NCBI GenBank assembly: GCA_964347975.1
Contig: CAYGAY010000005.1
Span: forward strand, 1 to 64,000
DNA: 64,000 bases
DNA from: Bin87 sp964347975
GTDB lineage: Bacteria > Chloroflexota > Dehalococcoidia > Lucifugimonadales > UBA3495
Direction of reading: 5' to 3'
The notes beneath the pieces are model-generated. The model saw nothing but the letters and a program-made list of their open reading frames with translations. It was not told the DNA's origin and did no database searches. A program made the translations under genes and the position numbers. Below are positions 16,103-24,137 of this stretch, piece after piece (the stretch's first letter is position 1; each line of letters begins with the position of its first letter).

Positions 16103-17020
16103 CTACCCGACAAGGCCGCCGACCACCACCATGGCCACGCCGCCCACCGCCAGCAGCGTGCCGATGACCAATTCCCTGGTGACGGTTTCGCTTTGGCGCA
16201 GGAAAAGGCGGGCCATGAGCAGCGTGACTAACGGGTTGCACGACACGATGGGCGCAATGACCAGGATGTTTGATCCCTCCCGGGTTACGGCGAAATACAC
16301 CGCCATCACGGCGCAGGCGGCGGCCAGCCCGCCCAGGAACACGAAAAGCGGCGCCAACCCGGCGCCGGCAACCCTTTGCGCCGCTTCCCGTCCGAACACC
16401 GGCGAGAGGACCAGAGTGGCGAAGAACATGCTGCCGGCTGCCATGATCAGGGGTGATCCGAACTGGATGCTCAACACCCGGCCGCTCAGGGTCGATGCGC
16501 CATAACACGCCGCCGCCAGTATCGCCAGGCCGTAACCCGCGACTGATTTCCAGTCGCGGCCCCAGCTCTGGCGGAGGAAGTCGCCTCCGGTCAGGGCCAG
16601 GCCGATAACTACTACCACCGTCCCCAAGCCCAACAATACGGTCAAATGCTCGTTGAAGCCGGGTACGCCGAGGCGCGTGAGGGTGATGGCGTACAGCGCG
16701 GAGAACAGCGCGGCGCTGCCCACGATGGGGGTCACTCGCGATGCGCCGATCAGGCTGATGGCGATGTACTGCTGGGATCGTCCGCCCATATAAGTGAGAA
16801 CGCCGTTGCCCAGGAGCCACACCAGCGAGATGGCCGGCAGCGCGATGATGGCGTCAAATTCAAATACGAGAGCCAGCGTTCCCGCCAGCAGGGTTGAAGC
16901 CACCAGGGAAACCACGGACGCCGGCATGGGCCGCATTGCCTGCATACCCAGGCGGGCCAGCACCGCAGAGCTGCCGAACCCCAGCACGGCGATGCACGCC
17001 AGCCCCAGCGACAGCAGCAT
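16103..17020 (-). CDS. EamA/DMT-family membrane transporter
   Basis: 305 aa with ten hydrophobic segments arranged as two five-helix repeats (first from MLLSLGLACIAVLGFGSSAVLA, second from GYGLAILAAACYGASTL). This is the EamA drug/metabolite exporter layout. It begins 2 bases after purQ ends and is in the same transcript, yet has no known role in purine synthesis. A purine or nucleoside substrate is a guess from context only. Confidence 0.85.
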   Translation of the reverse strand: MLLSLGLACIAVLGFGSSAVLARLGMQAMRPMPASVVSLVASTLLAGTLALVFEFDAIIALPAISLVWLLGNGVLTYMGGRSQQYIAISLIGASRVTPIVGSAALFSALYAITLTRLGVPGFNEHLTVLLGLGTVVVVIGLALTGGDFLRQSWGRDWKSVAGYGLAILAAACYGASTLSGRVLSIQFGSPLIMAAGSMFFATLVLSPVFGREAAQRVAGAGLAPLFVFLGGLAAACAVMAVYFAVTREGSNILVIAPIVSCNPLVTLLMARLFLRQSETVTRELVIGTLLAVGGVAMVVVGGLVG

Positions 17021-17022
17021 TC

Positions 17023-17718
17023 TTAATGACTGGCTCCGGCGTCGATCATTGACCCGAAAATCAGGTTGCCGTCATCGGAACCCAGCAATAGTTCGCAACT
17101 GCGCTCCGGGTGGGGCATCATGCCCAGCACGTTGCGGTCTTCGTTGAGGATACCGGCGATGTTGCTCACGGAGCCGTTGGGATTGGCGGCCTCGGTGACC
17201 GCGCCATTCGGTTCGCAATAGCGGAACAGGACGCGGCCCTGTTCCTCAAGCTGGGCGATGGTGGCGTCATCGGCGTAGTAGTTTCCCTCGCCGTGGGACA
17301 CCGGAACGGCCAGGGCTTGTCCCTCCAGGCAGCGGCTGCTGAAAGGCGTATCGATGCGCTCGGTCCGCAGGCGCGTCCACTGACAGCGGTATTCCAGATG
17401 ACCATTGCGACGCAGCGCCCCGGGCAACAAGCCGGCTTCGCATAGTATCTGGAAGCCATTGCATATGCCGATGACCAAGCCGCCGGCGGCGGCAAAGTCA
17501 CGCACTGCGGACATCACCGGGGAGAAACGCGCAATTGCGCCGGCGCGGAGGTAATCGCCGTAGGAGAACCCGCCGGGGACGATTATGGCGTCGTAGCCGG
17601 CTACGCTGTGTTCTTTATGCCATACATAATCGGCGTCCTGTCCGAGGACGCCGTTGACGGCATGGTGGCAGTCGGCGTCGCTCCAGGTGCCGGGGAAAAC
17701 CAGGATGCCGAAACGCAT
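17023..17718 (-). CDS. purQ: Phosphoribosylformylglycinamidine synthase subunit PurQ (glutaminase)
   Basis: 231 aa class I glutamine amidotransferase that supplies ammonia to PurL. Motifs: VPGGFSYGDYLRAGAIA, the nucleophile Cys in GICNGFQIL (about residue 86), SHGEGNY, and the catalytic His/Glu in MMPHPERS. Length fits the family. It lies 8 bases after yqeY and 2 before EamA. Confidence 0.95.
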   Translation of the reverse strand: MRFGILVFPGTWSDADCHHAVNGVLGQDADYVWHKEHSVAGYDAIIVPGGFSYGDYLRAGAIARFSPVMSAVRDFAAAGGLVIGICNGFQILCEAGLLPGALRRNGHLEYRCQWTRLRTERIDTPFSSRCLEGQALAVPVSHGEGNYYADDATIAQLEEQGRVLFRYCEPNGAVTEAANPNGSVSNIAGILNEDRNVLGMMPHPERSCELLLGSDDGNLIFGSMIDAGASH

Positions 17719-17726
17719 GGGTGGGC

Positions 17727-18182
17727 TCAGCGGCCCGTTTCGAGGATACGGGAGACGATGGCGTTGACCTGGCTGCCGTCGGCTTTGCCCCGCACCTGCG
17801 GCATGATGCGTCCCATTACCTTGCCCCGATCGCCCGGCCCGGTGGCGCCTACATCAGCGACGGCTTGACGGGCCAGGGCTTCGATTTCCGCATCGCTGAT
17901 CTGCTCGGGCATGTATTCCAGCAGTATAGCGAGGGACGTTTCTTCCCTGGCCACCAGGTCGGCCCGTCCGCCCTGGCCAAACATCTCAATGCTCTCGCGG
18001 CGGTCCTTGACCTGCTTGGCGACGACGTCGGTGACGCCGGCGTCGTCCAATTCTTTGAGATTGTTCTTTTCCGTCAGCTGGATTTGACTTTTGAGGAAGC
18101 GCAAAGTATCCAGGCGTTCCCGATTCCGGGCGCGCATGGTATTGCGGATATCTTCATCCAGCCGGTCCTTGATGTTGGCCAT
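17727..18182 (-). CDS. yqeY: GatB/YqeY domain protein
   Basis: 151 aa. The YqeY fold matches the tRNA-binding tail of GatB. Seen here: the DEDIRNTMRARNRERLDTLR start, a basic VAKQVKDRRESIEMFGQGGR helix and the YMPEQISDAEIEAL stretch, ending in GKVMGRIMPQVRGKADGSQV, which is the family hallmark. Role uncertain, perhaps tRNA-dependent amidation. First gene of the purQ run; GGCAGCA-like weak ribosome site. Confidence 0.9.
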   Translation of the reverse strand: MANIKDRLDEDIRNTMRARNRERLDTLRFLKSQIQLTEKNNLKELDDAGVTDVVAKQVKDRRESIEMFGQGGRADLVAREETSLAILLEYMPEQISDAEIEALARQAVADVGATGPGDRGKVMGRIMPQVRGKADGSQVNAIVSRILETGR

Positions 18183-18285
18183 CGTCCTGCTGCCTTTCGC
18201 GTCGCGTTCGCTGATATGAATACTTTCGACCAGCGCTGTTTAATACGATGACCATGCTACAACGCAGCCCCCTTCAGCGCAACCG

Positions 18286-18294
18286 TGCTATACT
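18286..18294 (+). promoter_or_regulatory. Extended -10 of tRNA-Leu
   Basis: TGCTATACT ends nine bases before the tRNA; same TGCTANNNT pattern as several other starts in the window. Confidence 0.55.
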
Positions 18295-18302
18295 GGAACA
18301 AA

Positions 18303-18389
18303 GCCGAAGTGGCGGAATGGTAGACGCGCCGGTCTCAAAAACCGGTGGGATAATATCCCGTGTCAGTTCGAGTCTGACCTTCGGCACCA
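18303..18389 (+). tRNA. tRNA-Leu (anticodon CAA)
   Basis: Acceptor stem GCCGAAG (18303-18309) pairs with CTTCGGC (18379-18385), followed by discriminator A and an encoded CCA. The anticodon stem CCGGT/ACCGG frames the loop CTCAAAA, giving anticodon CAA (codon UUG). A long variable arm (GGGATAATATCCC) marks a class II tRNA, as expected for leucine. The T-arm contains GTTCGAGTC. Confidence 0.95.
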
Positions 18390-18412
18390 ATCCTGCGATT
18401 TCCTGATCAGAG

Positions 18413-18440
18413 ACGGCTCCAGATGGAGCCGTTACGTTCG
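18413..18440 (+). terminator. Hairpin after tRNA-Leu
   Basis: ACGGCTCC (18413-18420) and GGAGCCGT (18425-18432) form an 8-bp stem with a 4-base loop; the T tract after it is weak, so termination is likely but not sure. Confidence 0.5.
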
Positions 18441-18492
18441 TCAATATCATCGCCGATCAGTTGCGATCCGCGCTAATCCCGCTGAGGTTAGC

Positions 18493-19179
18493 ATGACCAC
18501 TACCGACGCAAACACCGCTAAATCCGCGGACCGCTTCAGACTGCCGGATCCCCCGCGGCGTGAACCCGACGAGATGACCCAATACGACCAACTGTTCAAA
18601 ACCGGAGCATCCCGAGACCTGGCTATTCACCTCGGCAACCCAGAGACCACCCTGGTGGAAGCCGACCGATGGGTCATAGCCCATCCCTACGACAACCGCT
18701 CCCGAGGGCGAGGCCCCGATTTGTTCATCGCCTTCGACGCAGATCCGGCCGCCTACGCAGCCAGCAACGGTTACATCATCGCGGAACAGGGGAAGCCGCC
18801 GGACTTTGCGCTGGAGGTTGCTTCCGTATCTACCGCCGAGATAGACACCGGCGCCAAGAGGGACGACTATGCCGCTCTGGGCATCCTGGAGTACTGGCGT
18901 TTCGACGAAACGGGCGAGCACCACGGCGCCAAACTCGCCGGAGACCGTCTGGTGGACGGGAACTACCAACCCATTCCCATCGAAGAACTGGACGCCGGCA
19001 TACTACAGGGCCACAGCACGGTCCTGAACCTGAACCTCCGCTGGGACCACGGTCGGCTGGGCTGGTACGATCCGGAAACCGGCCGGCATATCCCCACTTA
19101 CGAAGACCAGCGTCAACGCGCCGACGCTGCCGAAGCCCGCATCCGCGAACTGGAGGAGAGGCTTCGGCAGCGCTCTTGA
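18493..19179 (+). CDS. Uma2-family (DUF820) putative endonuclease
   Basis: 228 aa. The PD-(D/E)XK core is visible as GRGPDLFIAF (about 75-84), PDFALEVASVS with the catalytic Glu, and the Lys/Tyr helix AKRDDYAALGILEYW. A C-terminal coiled coil (AEARIRELEERLRQR) is common in this family. Uma2 proteins are abundant in Chloroflexota and cyanobacteria; their biological role is unknown. It is more distant from the three tandem copies at 36-38 kb than these are from each other. Confidence 0.8.
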   Translation: MTTTDANTAKSADRFRLPDPPRREPDEMTQYDQLFKTGASRDLAIHLGNPETTLVEADRWVIAHPYDNRSRGRGPDLFIAFDADPAAYAASNGYIIAEQGKPPDFALEVASVSTAEIDTGAKRDDYAALGILEYWRFDETGEHHGAKLAGDRLVDGNYQPIPIEELDAGILQGHSTVLNLNLRWDHGRLGWYDPETGRHIPTYEDQRQRADAAEARIRELEERLRQRS

Positions 19180-19382
19180 CGAGATTCACGAACGCCATCC
19201 GCATCCGCCGACCGACGACTGTTGGACTTCTTCATCTCCGCCTTGCCGACGCCTTTGGCAATTTCGAGACTCCGACGTTTTCGCTCAACAGGACCGGTGT
19301 TTTGGGGTAATATGATGCTCGGAACGATACATCGTTAGCGTGTGGCATCCTGATTACGCATGAAGCGAAAGGAAGTGCAGCT

Positions 19383-19802
19383 ATGGTAGAAGCGGATGCG
19401 CGAATACTTCTGGACTGGGACGCCCTGGAGGTTGGCGAGACCTTCGAGACGTACCAATACCTCCTCACTCAGGAGATGGTTGACGCCTACCGCCAGGGAG
19501 TGATGGATCCGGAGGCCAGTTTCCCGACGATCTCCCACAAGGTGGATGTGAAGCAGTACAACGCCAGGTACCGGGACGCCGGTTCGGTTAACGCCCGGTG
19601 CGCGTTCTACTGCTACAACCCTCCGATGGCCGGCAAGACGATCACGGTGCGGGCCTGGATCGCCGACAAGTACCTGCGCCGGGGCAAGAACTACATCGTC
19701 ACCGAGGCGGTTTCGGTTGACGAGGACGGCCGGCTCATCGACCGCGTGATCACCCACGAGCTCAAGCAGCCCACGGAGGTCGGAAAGAAATGGGGAGGCT
19801 AG
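19383..19802 (+). CDS. MaoC-like hotdog protein, first of a pair
   Basis: 139 aa. A hotdog-fold domain resembling the N-terminal MaoC-like/FAS1_DH region: WDALEVGETFETYQYLLT start, MVDAYRQGV helix, and PMAGKTITVRAWIADKYLRRGKNY strands. It may act as a subunit of a heteromeric enoyl-acyl hydratase with the next gene, which overlaps it by 13 bases. Substrate not predictable. A GGAAGTGCAG ribosome site precedes ATG 19383. Confidence 0.75.
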   Translation: MVEADARILLDWDALEVGETFETYQYLLTQEMVDAYRQGVMDPEASFPTISHKVDVKQYNARYRDAGSVNARCAFYCYNPPMAGKTITVRAWIADKYLRRGKNYIVTEAVSVDEDGRLIDRVITHELKQPTEVGKKWGG

Positions 19803-20242
19803 TCCGCGCCTATGAGGTGGGGGATGAGCTGCCCCCACTGGTGAAGGAAATGACCCAGGAGGCGATCAACCGGTTTGAGGGCAGCTCCGGCGAGCTGGAG
19901 GCATCCCAGTTCACTGATGAGGAGACCGCCCGCGAGACCCTGGGAACCGAGGGCACGGTGGCCTCGGGGAGGATGTCGCTGTCATTCGCCCTTGAGTTGC
20001 TGCGCCGGTACTTCGGCAGCAGCGTGTTCAATCACACCGGAGCCGTTGATCTGAGATTCCTGCGCCCGGTCCGCCCCGGCGACACAATTACATTCACGGG
20101 GACGGTCACCGGCGTGAGCCGGGAAGTGAACGGCAGTCGGGTATCGGTGGAAATCAAGGTTGAGAACCAGCGCGGCGATACCACCGGAGTGGGTCAGGGC
20201 AGCGCGGTCGTCCCCAACGCCTTTCTCCCTCAGGACGGGTAA
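19790..20242 (+). CDS. MaoC-like hotdog dehydratase, second of a pair
   Basis: 150 aa. A MaoC-type hotdog: VGDELPPLVKEMTQEAINRF opening, then ASGRMSLSFALELLRRYFG as the central helix, and VDLRFLRPVRPGDTITFTG, the classic family strand. The usual catalytic Asp-x4-His pair of hydratase 2 is not clear (NHTG is near the expected place), so the activity is uncertain. Coupled to the preceding MaoC-like gene. Confidence 0.75.
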   Translation: MGRLVRAYEVGDELPPLVKEMTQEAINRFEGSSGELEASQFTDEETARETLGTEGTVASGRMSLSFALELLRRYFGSSVFNHTGAVDLRFLRPVRPGDTITFTGTVTGVSREVNGSRVSVEIKVENQRGDTTGVGQGSAVVPNAFLPQDG

Positions 20243-20574
20243 CTCCCGACGGCTAAAGGGTGGAACCCGGGCATCCCAGTTGCCCGCGACGGTCCTCCCG
20301 ATGCCCATTCTCCTTTCGCTGCATGAGACCGAGTGTTGACTGCGGTATAATGTATATGGTAAGCGGAGGTTGACTCCTAGTCACCCATGGGGGAAGCGAT
20401 GAACTTGCCTCTGCCAGTGTGCCCACAATCTCAAATTGACCGGGGGCCACGCGGCGGAGTAACCGGAACGGTCGGGGCTTTGACTCCGGCATTCTTATCA
20501 TAGTGAGGGAGACCGATTTCACTGCGCGACAAGGAGTTGCCCCCGAAGGACCCGAAAGAGGGGAGGCACAACCT
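20243..20574. other. Non-coding interval with a -10-like box
   Basis: 332 bases between the MaoC pair and the HicB-like gene. A TATAAT lies at 20346-20351 preceded by TGCGG, and may be the promoter of the HicBA-like pair. A possible 38-codon frame from 20387 has no similarity I recognise. Nothing else is seen. Confidence 0.4.
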
Positions 20575-20880
20575 ATGAATAACCAGTCTGTCAGCATTGA
20601 TTTCACAGTGGTGGTGGATTTTGAGAGGAAGGATGGCCTGTACATTGCCCGTGCCGATAAATTCGGCATGGTCGCATGGGGCAAGACCCGGGGCGAAGCC
20701 CAGCGGCGTGTGATGGAAGGTTTGGATCTGCTCAACTCGTTCTTCCAGGAACGGTCGGGCGGACATGAAGAAGCCGTCAAATACTTGGAGTCCCGTGGAG
20801 TGGGGTTCCAAATCCGCTCCGAGTACGATGAGGAGCCGGAGGCGACTGAAATTTTGATGAGTTTCGGAGTCCCGGCTTGA
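20575..20880 (+). CDS. HicB-like antitoxin
   Basis: 101 aa from ATG 20575 with GGGGAGG upstream. The HicB partial RNase H-like fold shows as FTVVVDFERKDGLYIARAD, then WGKTRGEAQRRVMEGLDLL. The C-terminal tail lacks an obvious DNA-binding helix pair. It overlaps the next gene by TTGA, as expected for a toxin-antitoxin pair. Confidence 0.75.
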   Translation: MNNQSVSIDFTVVVDFERKDGLYIARADKFGMVAWGKTRGEAQRRVMEGLDLLNSFFQERSGGHEEAVKYLESRGVGFQIRSEYDEEPEATEILMSFGVPA

Positions 20881-21125
20881 TTCCGGAATGGGTCTCCCGA
20901 GAAACAGCTGCTAGGGGGCTGGGTGAAATGGGCTGGAAGGTGATGAAAGACGAACCTGACTGGCTTTTCTACTCCAATCCGACGTACCCGGATGATCCGC
21001 TGTCACCCCTGTTTCTCTCCTTTCACGATGGCGATATGCTCAGGGACCACTTCGTTGAGGCACTCACCAATGCGGGGATAGATCCCATCGAGTTTGCCAG
21101 TGCCCTAGAGCGAGCCACATCGTAA
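20877..21125 (+). CDS. HicA-like partner protein, divergent
   Basis: 82 aa from TTG 20877, overlapping the HicB stop. Size and end (ALTNAGIDPIEFASALE) match HicA/YcfA dsRBD-like toxins, and the start (RGLGEMGWKVMKD) matches the first helix-strand. The usual Gly-Ser-His of HicA is replaced by EPDWLFYSN, so the catalytic His is missing or moved. It may be an inactive or altered toxin. Terminated by a strong hairpin. Confidence 0.55.
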   Translation: MIPEWVSRETAARGLGEMGWKVMKDEPDWLFYSNPTYPDDPLSPLFLSFHDGDMLRDHFVEALTNAGIDPIEFASALERATS

Positions 21126-21148
21126 AAACGCACGTTCTTGAGTTCACC

Positions 21149-21179
21149 AAGGGCCGGAGAATTGTCTGGCCCTTTTTTT
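21149..21179 (+). terminator. Rho-independent terminator
   Basis: AAGGGCC (21149-21155) and GGCCCTT with a 12-base loop, running into seven T residues; ends the HicBA-like pair. Confidence 0.85.
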
Positions 21180-21356
21180 GGTCGGTAAGTTTAGGAATCG
21201 TCTGAGCAGTTGCGTCAAGTTGCCACCCGACCATGGCGTGGTTACAATGCCCCAGTTGCGGATGCCCGGCTTTGCGCCCCACCTTCCCAACGACTTCCGC
21301 TCCGGCGCACAACGAAACAACCCATCCTGATTCCCGGCAATGGAGAGTGATTTGGT

Positions 21357-22730
21357 TTGAATACCGGCTGGTCGGACCTCGTGAGCTACCTGCGGGAGCA
21401 GTACCACTACGCCTGGCTCGTGGTGGGAATGGGCACCATGCTCCGGGTGACCGCCAATTTCGTCAGCCAGGCCTTCGCCGTCATCCTCGTCGTACTCCAG
21501 ACTGACTTTGCCTGGGGCATCACCGCCATCGTCCTCGCCCAGGTTTTCCGCAGCGTCGCCAGCGCCGTCCTTTCTCCGGTCTCCGGATGGGTCGGCGACC
21601 GCTACGGAGCGCGCCGGTCTCTGTTTGTTGCGGCCACCCTCTACGTGGCGGGGATGCTGCTCCTCAGCACCGTGGACCAACTCTGGCAGCTTTACCTCTA
21701 TTACAGCCTGGTGTTGGGATTGGCCCAGGCCCTCTTCACCGTCAACATCCCCACCACCGTCGCGGCCTGGTTCAAGAGGAAGCTGGGCGTCGCCGTGGGT
21801 ATCCAGCAGTCCTTCGGAGGCATGGGAGCATCGGTCACTGCCCCGGCCCTGGCGCTGCTGGTGTCGCTGACCGGATGGCAAGTCGGGTTCTGGATAATCG
21901 CCGCCGCGGGTGGAGTAGTCCTGTTCTCCCTGTTGTTCTTCTTCCACAGTGAACCCGCCGACCGGGGGATGAAGCCCCTGGGGGCCACCGACGACGACCC
22001 GGCGCCCGTGCCGGTCAATGCCGCAACCGCCAAGTTGCGCAGCAAGGTCTTCCTGCAACACGCCCGCCGGACCCGGGCTTTCTGGAACCTGCCTTTCATC
22101 CACTTCCTCGGCTGCATGGGCCATGCCATCGTCATCTGGCACGTGGTCTTCTTCGCCACCGAGCAGGGATTGTCACTGGCGGCGGCCGCCTGGATCGTGA
22201 CCATTTACACCATGGCCAGCGTCAGCAGCCGGCTGTTCATTCCCATTCTTGCCGACCGCTGGGGCGCCAAGGTGACGATGATCCTGCCCTACGCGTTGCA
22301 GGGCGTCACGGTGATAATGCTCTTCTGGGCCACGAGCGCGTGGGAGTTCTACCTGTTCGCCGTCCTCTTCGGCATCGGCTTCGGCGGAGAAATGTCCGCC
22401 TTCCTCATCGCCAACCGCCAGTACTATGGCATGGGCCCGGTGCGGTCGATATTTGGATTCCAGCACTTCGGCTCCGGCCTCGGCATGGCCGCCGGAGGAC
22501 TGGTCGGCGGCGTGATCTACGACTTCCGCACCGGCGAAGCACCGACGCGGTTGCTTGGCTTCATCGACCTCGGAGGAGGGTCCTACGACCTCGCCTGGGC
22601 CATCTCCGTCGCCGCCAGTCTCGCCGGAGTAGTTTTCATCCTGTTGCTGGAATCGTCCTCGCGTGTCCTCATTCCTGATTGGGAAGACGCGCTGCCTGCG
22701 GAGGGGCAAACCTCGCCGGCGGCTTCGTGA
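21357..22730 (+). CDS. MFS transporter
   Basis: 457 aa from TTG 21357; a later ATG would cut the first helix (YAWLVVGMGTMLRVTANFV). Twelve spans are visible. The loop GWVGDRYGARRSLF between helices 2 and 3 is the MFS signature, and DRWGAKVTM is its copy in the second half. The layout resembles monocarboxylate/oxalate-formate type carriers. Substrate unknown. Its last 90 bases plus downstream leader are duplicated at 23373-23494. Confidence 0.85.
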   Translation: MNTGWSDLVSYLREQYHYAWLVVGMGTMLRVTANFVSQAFAVILVVLQTDFAWGITAIVLAQVFRSVASAVLSPVSGWVGDRYGARRSLFVAATLYVAGMLLLSTVDQLWQLYLYYSLVLGLAQALFTVNIPTTVAAWFKRKLGVAVGIQQSFGGMGASVTAPALALLVSLTGWQVGFWIIAAAGGVVLFSLLFFFHSEPADRGMKPLGATDDDPAPVPVNAATAKLRSKVFLQHARRTRAFWNLPFIHFLGCMGHAIVIWHVVFFATEQGLSLAAAAWIVTIYTMASVSSRLFIPILADRWGAKVTMILPYALQGVTVIMLFWATSAWEFYLFAVLFGIGFGGEMSAFLIANRQYYGMGPVRSIFGFQHFGSGLGMAAGGLVGGVIYDFRTGEAPTRLLGFIDLGGGSYDLAWAISVAASLAGVVFILLLESSSRVLIPDWEDALPAEGQTSPAAS

Positions 22731-22762
22731 CCGGCGGATGCTAGCATTGTCCAAAAGCGAGG
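22641..22762 (+). repeat. MFS 3' end and leader, copy 1 of a dispersed duplication
   Basis: This segment (MFS C-terminus, stop, and the promoter/ribosome site of the following hicB) recurs at 23373-23494 with roughly 85-90% identity. Both copies end just before a hicB start and both hold TGCTANCATTG, a likely extended -10. Confidence 0.8.
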
Positions 22763-22769
22763 AGCAGAA

Positions 22770-23099
22770 ATGACGATTCCAGATAATAGCAACGAACTTT
22801 ACGAAGTCATCCTCATCTACTCCGGCGTCGGCTACGCGGCCATCTGCGCCGGCATCCCCGGCGTCGTGTCCCAGGGAACGGACCAGGAGGATGCACTAGC
22901 GATGATTGCCGACGCCATGGCCATGGGACTGATGTACCCATTGCCCGGCGATGACGAACCGGCGCGCCGGGCGGAGTTGCGCGAAAAGGGCAAGGCTCGC
23001 ATTATGGAACTGGCCGCCGAGTGCGAGCGCGATGGCTGGAAGTACGAGGTTCATCAAGTGAGGCCGCAGTTGATAAGCCCGCCAGTGTCGGCGGGGTAG
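22770..23099 (+). CDS. HicB-like antitoxin
   Basis: 109 aa with GAGGAG before ATG 22770. HicB features: LYEVILIYSGVGYAAICAG strand pair, IPGVVSQGTDQEDALAMIAD (the family pattern of Gly-x-x-Ser-x-Gly-x-x and Glu-Ala helix). It stands before a hicA gene with a premature stop, so it is an antitoxin without an intact toxin. An identical stretch (LYEVILIYSGV) occurs in the hicB remnant at 24078. Confidence 0.75.
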   Translation: MTIPDNSNELYEVILIYSGVGYAAICAGIPGVVSQGTDQEDALAMIADAMAMGLMYPLPGDDEPARRAELREKGKARIMELAAECERDGWKYEVHQVRPQLISPPVSAG

Positions 23100-23102
23100 C
23101 TG

Positions 23103-23363
23103 ATGCCTCCGTACATTCCCGGAGTCAATGCCCGGGAAGTCGTCAGGCTTTTGCGAAGACTCGGTTTCAGCGAATCCGAAGGTGGCAATCATACGGTCTT
23201 CCGGCACGAGCGGTTGAGGTTGGCGACTTTCGTTCCCAGACACTGAGGCGACGTTGACCCAACCACCATGGGCTTCATCATCGAGCAAATCGGCCTGACC
23301 CGCGCCGAGTTTGACGAAGCCCGCCGGCGTCGGGGCCGGATACCGGAGCGGTTTCGGGAATGA
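23103..23363 (+). pseudogene. HicA toxin gene broken by an in-frame TGA
   Basis: An 86-codon frame from ATG 23103 to TGA 23361-23363 encodes a full HicA-like protein, but codon 48 (23244-23246) is TGA. Before it: VVRLLRRLGFSESEGGNHTVF with the catalytic region His; after it: GDVDPTTMGFIIEQIGLTRAEF. Family members have a sense codon, usually Lys, Arg or Ser, between RH and GDV. The break removes the C-terminal half. It follows the HicB gene by 3 bases. Confidence 0.75.
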
Positions 23364-23372
23364 ACGCAACAG

Positions 23373-23494
23373 CCTGTTGTGGAATCATTCTCCCCCGTCT
23401 TCATACCCGACTGGGAAGACTCGCTGCCTGCGGAGGGGCAAACCTCGCCGGCGGCTTCGTGACCGGCGGATGCTATCATTGTCCAAAAGCGAGG
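23373..23494 (+). repeat. MFS 3' end and leader, copy 2
   Basis: A second, non-coding copy of 22641-22762 including the remnant of the MFS C-terminus (LPAEGQTSPAAS equivalent) and the hicB promoter (TGCTATCAT). It was probably carried along when the hicBA module duplicated. Confidence 0.8.
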
Positions 23495-23501
23495 TGAGAT
23501 T

Positions 23502-23855
23502 ATGGCAATGGCGCTGCTGACCAGAGCGGACGAATCCCTGGTAGAAGAATGGGCCGGCAAAGCGCCGGTTGACTATGGTTACGAAGTCCTGCTGGTTTGC
23601 GACACCAGCGGCGACAGTCCCGGCACTCCGTGGGCGGTTTTCTGCCCATCTATGGATGTGGTCAGCGCCGGCCGAGACCCGCAAGACGCGCTGGATATGA
23701 TTGCCGACGCCATCTACGAGGCGCTGGTGGACGGCATAGAACCGGCAAAGGGCGATGCTTACGATGAAGTCGTCAGCTACTATCAGAAACTGATGGCAGC
23801 CGGGCTTCCTACGGCAGAAGCAGTGGTAAAGCCGGCGCCGTATCCGGGGCAATGA
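23502..23855 (+). CDS. hicB: HicB-like antitoxin
   Basis: 117 aa from ATG 23502 with GAGGTGAG upstream. HicB core: YEVLLVCDTSGDSPGTPWAVFCP, MDVVSAGRDPQDALDMIADAIYEAL. The stop overlaps the next gene by ATGA. With the following intact HicA it forms a complete module. Confidence 0.8.
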   Translation: MAMALLTRADESLVEEWAGKAPVDYGYEVLLVCDTSGDSPGTPWAVFCPSMDVVSAGRDPQDALDMIADAIYEALVDGIEPAKGDAYDEVVSYYQKLMAAGLPTAEAVVKPAPYPGQ

Positions 23856-24070
23856 CCGTGCCGGCCATACCAGGTAAAAGCCACCGTCGAGTGGTCGCGG
23901 CATTTGAGAAAATCGGCTATTCGGTAATTCGCCAAAGCGGTCATATCGTGATGTCAAACGGCGCGACGCGATTGGAGATTCCGCGCGGCAACCCCATCAA
24001 CGCCTTCACGATGTACCGGATAGCCCGCAGGGCCGGGCTGACCCGCGAACAGTTTGAGGAGCTTTACTGA
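23852..24070 (+). CDS. hicA: HicA-family toxin (mRNA interferase), intact
   Basis: 72 aa. The dsRBD-like HicA fold is complete: AAFEKIGYSVIRQSGHIVMS with the Gly-His catalytic position, TRLEIPRGNPINAFTMYRIARRAGLTREQF as the second strand-helix. Expected to cleave mRNA and be held by the HicB at 23502. Confidence 0.85.
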   Translation: MTVPAIPGKSHRRVVAAFEKIGYSVIRQSGHIVMSNGATRLEIPRGNPINAFTMYRIARRAGLTREQFEELY

Positions 24071-24077
24071 GACGGCT

Positions 24078-24137
24078 ATGGCAAAAGCGCAACAAGACAG
24101 CGACCTTTACGAAGTCATCCTCATCTACTCCGGCGTA
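24078..24137 (+). pseudogene. 5' remnant of a third hicB
   Basis: ATG 24078 opens a frame containing DLYEVILIYSGV, which matches the start of the hicB at 22770 almost base for base. Similarity stops at about 24137, where the sequence becomes the 3' end of an oppositely oriented mutS fragment. It is a rearrangement joint, with about 20 codons kept. Confidence 0.7.

Noticed and set aside
20387..20503. 38-codon frame before the HicB-like gene
   Set aside because: No ribosome site and no recognisable similarity; more likely leader sequence.
23244..23246. In-frame TGA in hicA read as selenocysteine
   Set aside because: The aligned position in HicA proteins is not Cys and there is no redox motif; a nonsense mutation is simpler.
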